This document shows, piece by piece, positions 9,987-17,402 of a DNA stretch of 64,000 bases. Source of the stretch: Shewanella litoralis (GTDB lineage Bacteria; Pseudomonadota; Gammaproteobacteria; Enterobacterales; Shewanellaceae); assembly GCF_009828585.1 (NCBI RefSeq), contig NZ_WSRZ01000019.1, positions 1-64,000 on the forward strand, read 5' to 3'. Both the position numbers and the translations under genes were made by a program. Every line of letters starts with the position of its first letter. Position 1 is the stretch's first letter. The notes under the pieces are model-generated. The model was given only the letters and a program-made list of their open reading frames with translations, did not search any database and was not told where the DNA came from.

Positions 9987-10639
9987 TGTCTGACTCAAAT
10001 GAAACAACCTTAGTGGGAACCAGTGCGTTAATTGAACAGTTATTGCGTGGCGAGTTTATTTGCCGAGTGACTAACGAAGATGGCTGGCGTGCGCTAAAAA
10101 ACAACAGCACCCGCGAGCGGATAGAAACGTACTTAAATCAAATTAACCGTACCCTGGCCAGCGCTGGCGAAGGTGAAGTGTTCTTTTGTGGTTATTTACA
10201 GCTCGGCGATGCAGAGCGCAAAGTGATTTCATCGCAGTTTAAAGACATTTGTTCAGCGTTGATCCCGCTGGTGGAATGGTTGGTGTTAGTGCAAGAGGCT
10301 AGCGGCCAAGATGCGCCATTAAGCGAAGGAGCACCGATACGCTTAACTGACTTACAAGCACGCATAGAAGACACGCCTGCCTTTAGAGAGCAGCTAACCA
10401 AACTTAGCCAGTATCGCTTATTTGGCTCAAGCAGCAGCAATGTCGACGGCCAAATTAAGTTGGTGTTTAAGCGCTTGGTCGAACTGGGTTATTTAACTAA
10501 ACCCAACAGCGAGAAACAGATTTACATTGCCACCGGCAAGCTTGATTACTTGTACGAAGTGATCCGCTTTATTGACGAAACCGAAGGCCTAAGCCTTGAG
10601 GCGCAAGCTGAAACCGCGACTCAAAGGGAGTTAATATGA
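9986..10639 (+). CDS. MukE/MksE/JetB-like condensin accessory protein
   Basis: A 217-residue soluble protein with no signal peptide or membrane segment. It has the size and alpha-helical, winged-helix-like composition of MukE/JetB subunits (for example IKLVFKRLVELGYLTKPN near residues 155-172), which bind the kleisin and DNA in MukBEF, MksBEF and JetABC complexes. Sequence similarity alone is too weak for a firm call; its place between an SMC gene and a kleisin-like gene, translationally coupled to both (TAATG upstream, ATGA overlap downstream), is the main support. Confidence 0.6.
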   Translation: MSDSNETTLVGTSALIEQLLRGEFICRVTNEDGWRALKNNSTRERIETYLNQINRTLASAGEGEVFFCGYLQLGDAERKVISSQFKDICSALIPLVEWLVLVQEASGQDAPLSEGAPIRLTDLQARIEDTPAFREQLTKLSQYRLFGSSSSNVDGQIKLVFKRLVELGYLTKPNSEKQIYIATGKLDYLYEVIRFIDETEGLSLEAQAETATQRELI

Positions 10640-11856
10640 GCAGCAACTTACACCAGGCCGGGGTAAAGCTGCTCAAACAACTCGGGCGGCATGCCGATGT
10701 GATCATGGATGCATATTTAGCGGGATCGATAAACGACACAGCCCATGATGCTGGCGTGATTGAAAAACTCAAAAAAAGCGGCATTTTGTGGCGCCCAGAA
10801 CCTGATCAAGAACTGCGTTTAAAGCGTTCGGTGCGGGCATTGCTTGAAGAAGCCTTAAGCGATGAGCGTAACCGCCAAATTGACTCAAATGTCGGCTCGT
10901 CTTTAGCCACCATTAAAACCCTGGCTGATCATTACAAAGAAGCGCGTCATAATGTTGATTACAGCGCTGCCGAAGCCTATTTAGCCGACTTAAACGAACA
11001 CGTTTACAGCTTTACCGACAGCTTACGTTATTCAATTAGGGTGTTGTGGGGGCGGATTAATAACGAGTTTGGTTATGTCGGGACGATTAGTGCCAAAATT
11101 CGTGAAAACGAACTGGCGCAAAGCCAGGTGTCAGACTTGCTCAATGGTCTTGAGATGTTCCAGTTTAGTGAACTGGGTGAAATTGCCGGTGACATCCGCG
11201 AGCTGCGCCGTTTATTAATGACCAGTTTGCAAGAAACCCTAAGCCAGTGTACTCAAGAGTTGAGTATTGTTCAGGGCAGATTGTATGAATTACTCGGTCG
11301 TTTTAGACAAATCCAAGGGCGTACTCGGTTGCTCAAAGGCTGGTTGCTGCACACCGACATGCACCCAGATTATCAAGTCGATAACCATGTTGGCCATAAA
11401 GCGATTCCGAATTTATTTAACTGTGCCCAAGCTCTATTAGCACCAGCCAGTGTCGATGTAAGTAATCCACATCATGAGCTGGAGTTAATGAGTTTAGTCG
11501 CGCAAGTGAAAGCCATTAGCCGTGATGCATTACCGCACATTGCACGCGAGCAAAATGTCACCTTTGAAATGGGCGACAGTGAAGACTTTGATATCCCAGA
11601 AAATCCACTCAAAATTGCCGTGGATGAATATTTCTGCGAGGTGATCGATTCAGGGTTACGCCAATCGGCATTGAGTTATTTAACCGAAAAGCAATTAACC
11701 TGGGATGCTGAAAGTTGGCTTTACCAAGTGATTGGGGGTTATGAAGGTTTGGCCGATGAGCATAAAAATTACTTTGAATTAGAACCGATTGGTAAACCCG
11801 ATCCTGTGTATAACGGTAATTTTATCATTCATGATGTTGAGTTATGGCTAGCCTAG
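10636..11856 (+). CDS. MukF/MksF/JetA-like kleisin subunit
   Basis: A 406-residue protein with an N-terminal winged-helix-like part (residues about 1-70, including IEKLKKSGILWRPEPDQELRLKRSVRALL). A helical middle with coiled-coil character follows (ELGEIAGDIRELRRLLMTSLQETL near residues 180-205), then a compact C-terminal part. This is the layout expected of a bacterial kleisin that bridges the two heads of an SMC dimer. It overlaps the preceding gene by 4 bases (ATGA) and the following one by 13 bases, which implies tight stoichiometric coupling. The role is assigned mainly from layout and context. Confidence 0.6.
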   Translation: MSSNLHQAGVKLLKQLGRHADVIMDAYLAGSINDTAHDAGVIEKLKKSGILWRPEPDQELRLKRSVRALLEEALSDERNRQIDSNVGSSLATIKTLADHYKEARHNVDYSAAEAYLADLNEHVYSFTDSLRYSIRVLWGRINNEFGYVGTISAKIRENELAQSQVSDLLNGLEMFQFSELGEIAGDIRELRRLLMTSLQETLSQCTQELSIVQGRLYELLGRFRQIQGRTRLLKGWLLHTDMHPDYQVDNHVGHKAIPNLFNCAQALLAPASVDVSNPHHELELMSLVAQVKAISRDALPHIAREQNVTFEMGDSEDFDIPENPLKIAVDEYFCEVIDSGLRQSALSYLTEKQLTWDAESWLYQVIGGYEGLADEHKNYFELEPIGKPDPVYNGNFIIHDVELWLA

Positions 11857-12800
11857 GCCAGAGTCAATTACAGTTAATGGCTCGTGCGGCAAAGCAACTT
11901 TTGCCGCGCGTACCTTTAAATGCAAGCTGGAAAAAACTTTATCAGCTATGGCTAATCGGCGAGCCCGATGGTGCCGAAAAATACCTGTATTTAACCCATA
12001 AAGATTATGCTTTACTGCGCAAAATGGCGCTGGTTGACTCGGGCTTAGATATTCTCGCACTCGATTTTGACGTGCCGCGACAGCAAATGTCGCAGCTCAG
12101 TGCTAATGAAAAATACGCTAATATCAGTCCAGATACCGATTATGTGTTAATAAAACTTGCGCCTAAAATCGTGCAATCTCTGTTCTCTACATCCGCAGTA
12201 GACTCTGTCGTCGAGATGTTGACTGTATTAGGTAGCTCATTGCGCTTAAAGGTCGACGCCGCAGTTGCACTGTGTCAGCAACTTAAGATTACCCAGCTCA
12301 TTGTGGTCGAAAATCTCGACAGTTTTGATAATCTATTTGCTTATTCATTCACGCCCGAGCTACAGCCAATCATCGACAATTGCATGGTGTTGTATCGTGG
12401 CAGCCACGATTATTCCCCTGCAGGGCGTAAGCATTTTTTACATTTGATCGCCGCACTTAACTTAGATGTGTCCGCCTTTACCGACCTTGATCCCGCAGGG
12501 TTGATGATTGCCAATACGCTTGAACATTGTCACAGCATGATAGTGCCGCAATGGGTGCTTGAGGCGCCCGATAAACTGCTCGCTATCAGCCAAATTAACT
12601 CCGCCAGTGATTTTGATAAGCAGCATAAACAATCGGCTTATTTAAACAATATTTTGTCGCAAGCTACTGTTGCTTCAGTGGTATTCACACCTCAATGGGT
12701 ATCATTAATCCAGTGGTTGAGCCGTAACCATGTCAGCATAAAACAACAGCATATGTTGGCAAAGTCATTGCCGCTGAGCTTACTAAAAATCCATTCATAA
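11844..12800 (+). CDS. Toprim-domain nuclease subunit (JetD/MksG-like, short form)
   Basis: A 318-residue protein with a Toprim-like acidic pattern: Glu156 at the end of a hydrophobic strand (LIVVENLDSF), then Asp214 and Asp216 in FTDLDPAGLMIA. JetD and MksG have the same arrangement, a Toprim domain resembling topoisomerase VI subunit A, and cut the DNA held by the SMC complex. About 150 residues precede the Toprim part and would be the DNA-binding arm. The chain is shorter than JetD proteins, which I recall as near 400 residues. It starts inside the kleisin gene, so it is made as part of the same unit. Cleavage of circular plasmid DNA is inferred, not shown. Confidence 0.65.
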   Translation: MASLGQSQLQLMARAAKQLLPRVPLNASWKKLYQLWLIGEPDGAEKYLYLTHKDYALLRKMALVDSGLDILALDFDVPRQQMSQLSANEKYANISPDTDYVLIKLAPKIVQSLFSTSAVDSVVEMLTVLGSSLRLKVDAAVALCQQLKITQLIVVENLDSFDNLFAYSFTPELQPIIDNCMVLYRGSHDYSPAGRKHFLHLIAALNLDVSAFTDLDPAGLMIANTLEHCHSMIVPQWVLEAPDKLLAISQINSASDFDKQHKQSAYLNNILSQATVASVVFTPQWVSLIQWLSRNHVSIKQQHMLAKSLPLSLLKIHS

Positions 12801-12828
12801 TATCTAATGTCTAGTATCTAATGTCTTA
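12801..12828 (+). repeat. Two-copy 14-bp tandem repeat
   Basis: TATCTAATGTCTAG at 12801-12814 is followed at once by TATCTAATGTCTTA, a 12 of 14 match. It begins immediately after the stop codon of the Toprim gene. No function is evident. Confidence 0.7.
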
Positions 12829-12938
12829 ATCTCCTATCGATAAAAATGCTCAATGATTTTGTACCGGTGCTTATTGGCATTGTACGAAATATGTTCACAA
12901 TGATGATTCGATACGGTTTTCTTTCTTGTACCTTCACT

Positions 12939-13119
12939 GGTTATACCATTAGCAACTCATTATTTATTATGTAATTGATTGTTATTGTTGTCTTTTATAT
13001 TTAAAAGTAGTTAAGCGCTCATTAAGTGGTCACTTTTATTGATAAGGTGATTGAAATATATTGCGCGATGTCTCAGTATTTCAGCGCTCGAAAAGAATAA
13101 GCACCAGGATTGGTATAAC
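12939..13119. repeat. Possible miniature inverted-repeat element in a 364-bp gene-free stretch
   Basis: The stretch 12801-13164 holds no convincing gene. Within it GGTTATACCA at 12939-12948 faces TGGTATAAC at 13111-13119 as inverted ends about 180 bp apart. The ends resemble the TATACC termini of the clearer element at 14446-14711. The ends are short, so this could be chance. The promoter of the symporter gene at 13165 should lie downstream of or within it. Confidence 0.3.
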
Positions 13120-13164
13120 AATAATCAGCAACAGATGTTGCCATTTCGAATGGGAAATTAGTAC

Positions 13165-14424
13165 ATGACAAAATCACTTTCAGCACGGATCTTTATTGGT
13201 CTATTTTTTGGCGTGCTACTCGGCAGTATTGTGCAATTTGCACTCGCCGACAACGCCTTTTTTGGCGGGACACTTGTTACATTGGCAAGTGGTATCGGCA
13301 CCATGTTCGTTAATATGATCATGATGTTAGTTGTACCTTTAGTGTTTGTGAGTATTGTCTGCGGCGTGTGTGAGTTACAAGATTTAAAAAGCTTTGGTCG
13401 CTTAGGTGGCAAAACCTTTGGCTTTTACATTATTAATACCGTTGTCGCCATTCTTGCGGCATTTACAGTGGCAATGATATTTGAGCCTGGCAAGGGCGTT
13501 GATATGTCGAGCTCTGGCTCGGTCGATATTACTGCCACAGAACTGCCTGATTTAATGTCACTTATTGTAAGCATTGTGCCTAACAATCCGTTTTCAGCGT
13601 TTACGTCTGGCAACATGTTGCAAGTGATTTTTATGGCACTATTGATGGGCGGCGTCATTAAATCAATGGGCACATCGGTAGAAGGCGCAGTAAAAGGCTT
13701 TCAAACTGCCAATAAAATAATGATGCGCTTAATTGGATTGGTAATGAGCCTTGCGCCATACGGTGTATTCGCCTTGATGTTTAAACTAGGCGCTACCTTA
13801 GAACCTGAAATTTTTGTCAGTGTGGTTGAATACCTAGTACTGATTTTAGCGCTATTACTGATCTGGATTTTCATTGTATACCCTATTGCTGTTAGCGTGT
13901 TTACGCCAGTGTCGGCGAAAACCTTCCGCGATAAAACCCAGGAGCAAATCCTGTTTTCGCTTTCAACTGCCAGCTCTAATGCCACCATTCCGGTAACGAT
14001 GCGCACCTTAACCGACAAACTTGGCGTAAGTCAGGCCGTGGCGGGATTTGGTGTACCGTTAGGGGCAACCATGAACATGGGCGGGGTATCAATTTATATT
14101 ACTATCGCCATTTTCTTCGTCGCCAATGCGTTTGGTATGCCAATTAGCAATGACCAAATCCCGTCGCTATTATTTAGCGTGTTTTTGCTTTCAGTTGGCG
14201 CGGGTGGTGTACCGGGTGGTGGCATGGTAATGATTGGGGTATTGATTTATCAAATGGGCTTACCGGTAGAAGCGTTTGTGATTGTGGCAGCACTTGACCG
14301 GATTATTGATATGGTGCTGACATCTTGTAACGTCGTGGGTGACACCGCGGTACTGACTATTGTTGACCAGACAGAAAAGAAGCATCAAGTGAGTCAAGAT
14401 AGCTTAGTGGCAGCGAAAGAATAA
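13165..14424 (+). CDS. Dicarboxylate/amino acid:cation symporter (DAACS family)
   Basis: A 419-residue polytopic inner-membrane transporter of the glutamate/C4-dicarboxylate:Na+/H+ symporter family. Features seen are the N-terminal helix ARIFIGLFFGVLLG, the serine-rich re-entrant loop STASSNATIPV near residue 270, and the TM7 segment GATMNMGGVSIY near residue 305. The second re-entrant loop region is GAGGVPGGGMVMIGVL. In characterised members TM7 reads NMDGT and takes part in cation coordination; here the Asp is Gly, so substrate or coupling ion may differ. Substrate cannot be assigned. The ATG follows GGGAAA. Confidence 0.88.
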   Translation: MTKSLSARIFIGLFFGVLLGSIVQFALADNAFFGGTLVTLASGIGTMFVNMIMMLVVPLVFVSIVCGVCELQDLKSFGRLGGKTFGFYIINTVVAILAAFTVAMIFEPGKGVDMSSSGSVDITATELPDLMSLIVSIVPNNPFSAFTSGNMLQVIFMALLMGGVIKSMGTSVEGAVKGFQTANKIMMRLIGLVMSLAPYGVFALMFKLGATLEPEIFVSVVEYLVLILALLLIWIFIVYPIAVSVFTPVSAKTFRDKTQEQILFSLSTASSNATIPVTMRTLTDKLGVSQAVAGFGVPLGATMNMGGVSIYITIAIFFVANAFGMPISNDQIPSLLFSVFLLSVGAGGVPGGGMVMIGVLIYQMGLPVEAFVIVAALDRIIDMVLTSCNVVGDTAVLTIVDQTEKKHQVSQDSLVAAKE

Positions 14425-14445
14425 GTTTAGCGAGTGAGTGACACT

Positions 14446-14711
14446 TATACCCAATCAACTTGAAGATCCGTGTTTCAGAGCTTCACCGTGTTTTCAATAC
14501 TAGGCGCGTTAATGCGGTAATGTAGGTACCTTATAAGTTAACGTAACAACGTATTGGAAGCTCGGTGAAACTCCCAAAGGGCAAGTTTTACACGCGTTTA
14601 TGCTGCGTTATTGATTTTGGAAAGGGAATAACCATTACCCGCAATCAATGCCTTGCCTAAACGCGTGTAAATTCTTGCTGAAATCGAGTATCTTCAGGTT
14701 GTTTGGGTATA
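14446..14711. repeat. MITE-like repeat with about 22-bp imperfect terminal inverted repeats
   Basis: The left end reads TATACCCAATCAACTTGAAG. The reverse complement of the right end reads TATACCCAAACAACCTGAAG, matching at 18 of 20 bases. The 266-bp interior has no gene, contains further inverted segments (ACGCGTTTA and TAAACGCGT), and contains GGAAAGGGAATAACCATTA, a motif that recurs at 16101. This is the form of a small non-autonomous intergenic repeat; the mobilising enzyme is unknown. Confidence 0.7.
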
Positions 14712-14738
14712 AACGACCTGCATTGCAGGTCGTTTTTG
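14711..14738. terminator. Bidirectional rho-independent terminator
   Basis: The palindromic stem AACGACCTGCA/TGCAGGTCGTT is flanked by an A-run on the left and a T-run on the right. It lies between the convergent symporter (+) and TPR-protein (-) genes and abuts the right end of the repeat element. Confidence 0.85.
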
Positions 14739-14756
14739 TTATGACGATTAGAAGCA

Positions 14757-15944
14757 TTATCTGTGCTGCATTTTGTTTTCGATATTAGACATAATTTTGA
14801 ATGTGGTATTTTCCAAGTCGTCTAGACCACGATGGGCGACTAATTCATATGATCGATTAATTAATCGGTAAGCCAGCGGGTAGTTAAATTCGACGACCTC
14901 AAGTTCGGCTAAATCGTTTAACGCCTGATTTTGACCAATGGGGTACCCCATCATTTGATGATACTCAATGGCTTTTTTGAACTGCTCTCTAGCGTCGTTA
15001 TTGCGCCCTATCCGTTGATTGATAACGCCTGCCAGTTGAGAAATATAACCTAATGTTAGCCAATCTTTTACTTTGGCTGCATTGCCTTTTGCGATATTGA
15101 GTACACCTAAAGCTTGTTCAATTTTGTTAGTTTCGGTATAGCTTTGGGCTAACAATAATCTTAACTGAGCTAATTCTCGTTGTTCACCCTGGCGCTCTGC
15201 GATATCAATCGCTGTTGTTAATGTCTTATTAAGCTGCTCAAATTGTTGCTGTTGTAATTGAATATTACCTAATAAGCGGCTAGCAAGCAGGTTATTAGGT
15301 GCGGTTTGGATAACCTCATTTAAAAGTCGTTCGGCGCCGAGTAAATCACCTTGCCGACTCAATGTTATGGCCTGCACTAACTGAGCCGAATGTAACCGAG
15401 AGTGATAGTGGTTAACTGACGATTTGCTTTCCGGATTTAGCTGCTGAGTGATGGCTTTCGCTGCTGACGCCAATGCTTGATTGATGCTGTCAGCGCTAAT
15501 ACTGGTGCTGTCATTTTGACTTTGGCTGTGTAACGTATAACTGAGCTGATACTGGTTGTTGATAAAACTCACACTGGACTCTATGACTAATACCGCACCC
15601 GATATCGCCATGATTTTGTTAATGTCTGAAGGGGTAACGGTATCGGTTTGAGCGAGCCGCGAAGTGATATTAATAACATCCTCAGTTTGCAATAAAGGGT
15701 AGCTTACACCCAGTGTTAGCTGGTGAATAAGCACATCCATGGCGGCATAGGCGTTCCATTGAGTCTCGACATCTGTGGTTGATTTTGGAGTGACAATTTT
15801 GACCGGAAGAACCAATACCGCGCCAGATGCCAGAGGTTTGGGTTTTATATTGGACAAGTAAACATACGCACCAATACCAATCAGCAGCAAAATAATAACG
15901 CCTGTAAGGTATTTATATGTATGTGAGGTCGGTGCCTGTGGCAT
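14757..15944 (-). CDS. Membrane-anchored TPR protein resembling a CadC/ToxR-type periplasmic domain
   Basis: A 395-residue protein with a short cytoplasmic N-terminus and one membrane helix at about residues 11-30 (YLTGVIILLLIGIGAYVYL). A periplasmic alpha/beta domain covers about 35-165 and tetratricopeptide-like helices about 170-360. This resembles the periplasmic part of CadC-like one-component regulators, but the DNA-binding winged-helix domain that normally precedes the membrane helix is absent, and no such domain lies upstream. It may be a domain-loss derivative or a scaffold lipid-side protein; function is unknown. The ATG follows AAGGAC. Related repeats lie on both sides of the gene. 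Confidence 0.6.
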   Translation of the reverse strand: MPQAPTSHTYKYLTGVIILLLIGIGAYVYLSNIKPKPLASGAVLVLPVKIVTPKSTTDVETQWNAYAAMDVLIHQLTLGVSYPLLQTEDVINITSRLAQTDTVTPSDINKIMAISGAVLVIESSVSFINNQYQLSYTLHSQSQNDSTSISADSINQALASAAKAITQQLNPESKSSVNHYHSRLHSAQLVQAITLSRQGDLLGAERLLNEVIQTAPNNLLASRLLGNIQLQQQQFEQLNKTLTTAIDIAERQGEQRELAQLRLLLAQSYTETNKIEQALGVLNIAKGNAAKVKDWLTLGYISQLAGVINQRIGRNNDAREQFKKAIEYHQMMGYPIGQNQALNDLAELEVVEFNYPLAYRLINRSYELVAHRGLDDLENTTFKIMSNIENKMQHR

Positions 15945-16065
15945 TGCGATAGTCCTTTATCAATATCGAATGAATTAACTTAGTGGTTAATTAAGTTATT
16001 GTAAAGAAAACCTGTTTTTATCTTTTGTGTTGCTATGGCTTAGGAGTATTTGTGTTGAAGGGAAT

Positions 16066-16146
16066 GACCCAGCCGCTTTTGCTCTGCGTTCTCGCTATTT
16101 GAAAGGGAACAACCATTATTCTATATAGCGACGCCTTAATCAAAAA
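16066..16146 (+). repeat. Degenerate copy of the intergenic repeat family
   Basis: GAAAGGGAACAACCATTA at 16101-16118 matches the core at 14620-14637 at 17 of 18 bases. The flanks are also alike (CTGCGTT before it, GCCTTA or GCCTTG after it). It has lost recognisable terminal inverted repeats. Confidence 0.55.
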
Positions 16147-16147
16147 A

Positions 16148-16191
16148 CGCTGGACGTATTCATTAATGCGGAATGGTATTAAGTCCAGCGT
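16148..16191. repeat. Inverted repeat downstream of fbp
   Basis: ACGCTGGAC at 16148-16156 is the exact reverse complement of GTCCAGCGT at 16183-16191, with 26 bases between. It follows the fbp terminator and may be part of the degraded repeat next to it. Confidence 0.55.
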
Positions 16192-16198
16192 AAAAATA

Positions 16199-16222
16199 AA
16201 AAACCGCCAAAAGGCGGTTTTT
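16199..16222 (-). terminator. Rho-independent terminator of fbp
   Basis: Read on the minus strand, the stem AAACCGCC/GGCGGTTT is followed by a run of Ts. It lies 17 bases beyond the fbp stop. Confidence 0.88.
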
Positions 16223-16238
16223 AGAGAACTGATTAAGT

Positions 16239-17231
16239 TTAGTCAATCGATGGCTCTTCGCTATAATCAATATCGTGATAGCTTAAGCAGGTATCAACTT
16301 CATTCGCGCTACCTAAAATCACGGCTACGCGCTGGTGGATTTCAGTCGGTTGAATATCCAAAATAGTCTCGTAACCTGTTGAGGCTTTACCGCCAGCTTG
16401 CTCGACAAGCAATGCCATTGGATTGGCTTCATACATTAGGCGCAATTTAAAAGGTTTAGCCGGGTTTTTATTGTCTGTTGGGTAGGTAAAAATACCGCCG
16501 CGACACAAAACACGATGCACATCACCCACCATAGCGGCAATCCAACGCATGTTAAAAGACTGCTCACGCGGGCCAATTTTACCCAGTAGCAAGTCGGCAA
16601 TGTAGGTTTGCATTGGCGCTTCCCAAAAGCGCTGGTTAGACATGTTAATGGCAAATTCAGCCGTGTCTGGGGTGATTTGCACATTGTCGTTGGTCAGTAA
16701 AAAGGTTTGGCTGTCTGGGTCTAGGGTATAAAACTGTGTACCTTTGCCTGTGGTTAATGCCATCATAGTTGATGGGCCATAAAGCACGTAACCTGCAGCA
16801 ACTTGTTTACGCCCAGCTTGTAAAAAGCTTTGCTCGTTAAATTCGCCAGCAGGTGCAGGTAATACAGAAAAGATCGTACCCACTAACGAGTTAATGTCGA
16901 TATTAGATGAGCCATCTAAAGGATCAAAACTCACTAGGTATTCACCCTGTGCATTGGCCTCTACAACATAATCTTCTTCTTCAGAGGCGATGCCACGCAC
17001 TGTTGCGTCAGCCTTTAAAGCGTCTTTAAGCATGTCGTTAGTGATGACATCCAGTTTTTTCTGGGTTTCACCTTGAACGTTTTCTTGCTCTGTTGCGCCT
17101 AATACACCCGCTAATGCGCCGTGACGAACGGCACCGCTAATGGCGATTGAGGTTTCCGCTAAGGTAAATAGCAATTGCGTTAAAGATGCATTTACCGCTT
17201 GAGCGCTGAGGGTTTGGGCCAAAGTCTGCAT
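16239..17231 (-). CDS. fbp: Fructose-1,6-bisphosphatase, class I
   Basis: Hydrolyses fructose 1,6-bisphosphate to fructose 6-phosphate in gluconeogenesis, which is important for bacteria that live on organic acids. It has 330 residues, normal for the class I family. The metal-binding acidic clusters are present: ASEEEDYVV near residue 94 and [11 protein letters not shown] near residue 115. The substrate-binding region [26 protein letters not shown] is also present. It is monocistronic, divergent from the dipeptidyl-peptidase gene, with a terminator just after the stop. Confidence 0.96.
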   Translation of the reverse strand: MQTLAQTLSAQAVNASLTQLLFTLAETSIAISGAVRHGALAGVLGATEQENVQGETQKKLDVITNDMLKDALKADATVRGIASEEEDYVVEANAQGEYLVSFDPLDGSSNIDINSLVGTIFSVLPAPAGEFNEQSFLQAGRKQVAAGYVLYGPSTMMALTTGKGTQFYTLDPDSQTFLLTNDNVQITPDTAEFAINMSNQRFWEAPMQTYIADLLLGKIGPREQSFNMRWIAAMVGDVHRVLCRGGIFTYPTDNKNPAKPFKLRLMYEANPMALLVEQAGGKASTGYETILDIQPTEIHQRVAVILGSANEVDTCLSYHDIDYSEEPSID

Positions 17232-17402
17232 TATTTTTCCTATGAGATTTTGCGAGGTTAAGGTCTATGTTTTAAATTTAATTCTTATGAGCAAATCATA
17301 CCCCACAATGAGGCTAATTTCAGCGATTGTTATCTGAGGTTTTGGTTTTACAGTAATTTCAGGCAAAATGTTGACTGATTGATTGCCCTAGGATTAATAA
17401 TA

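Noticed and set aside
16166-16366. A 66-codon plus-strand frame over the fbp terminator
   Set aside because: It lies across the fbp terminator and antisense to the fbp coding region, without a ribosome site; it is a shadow.
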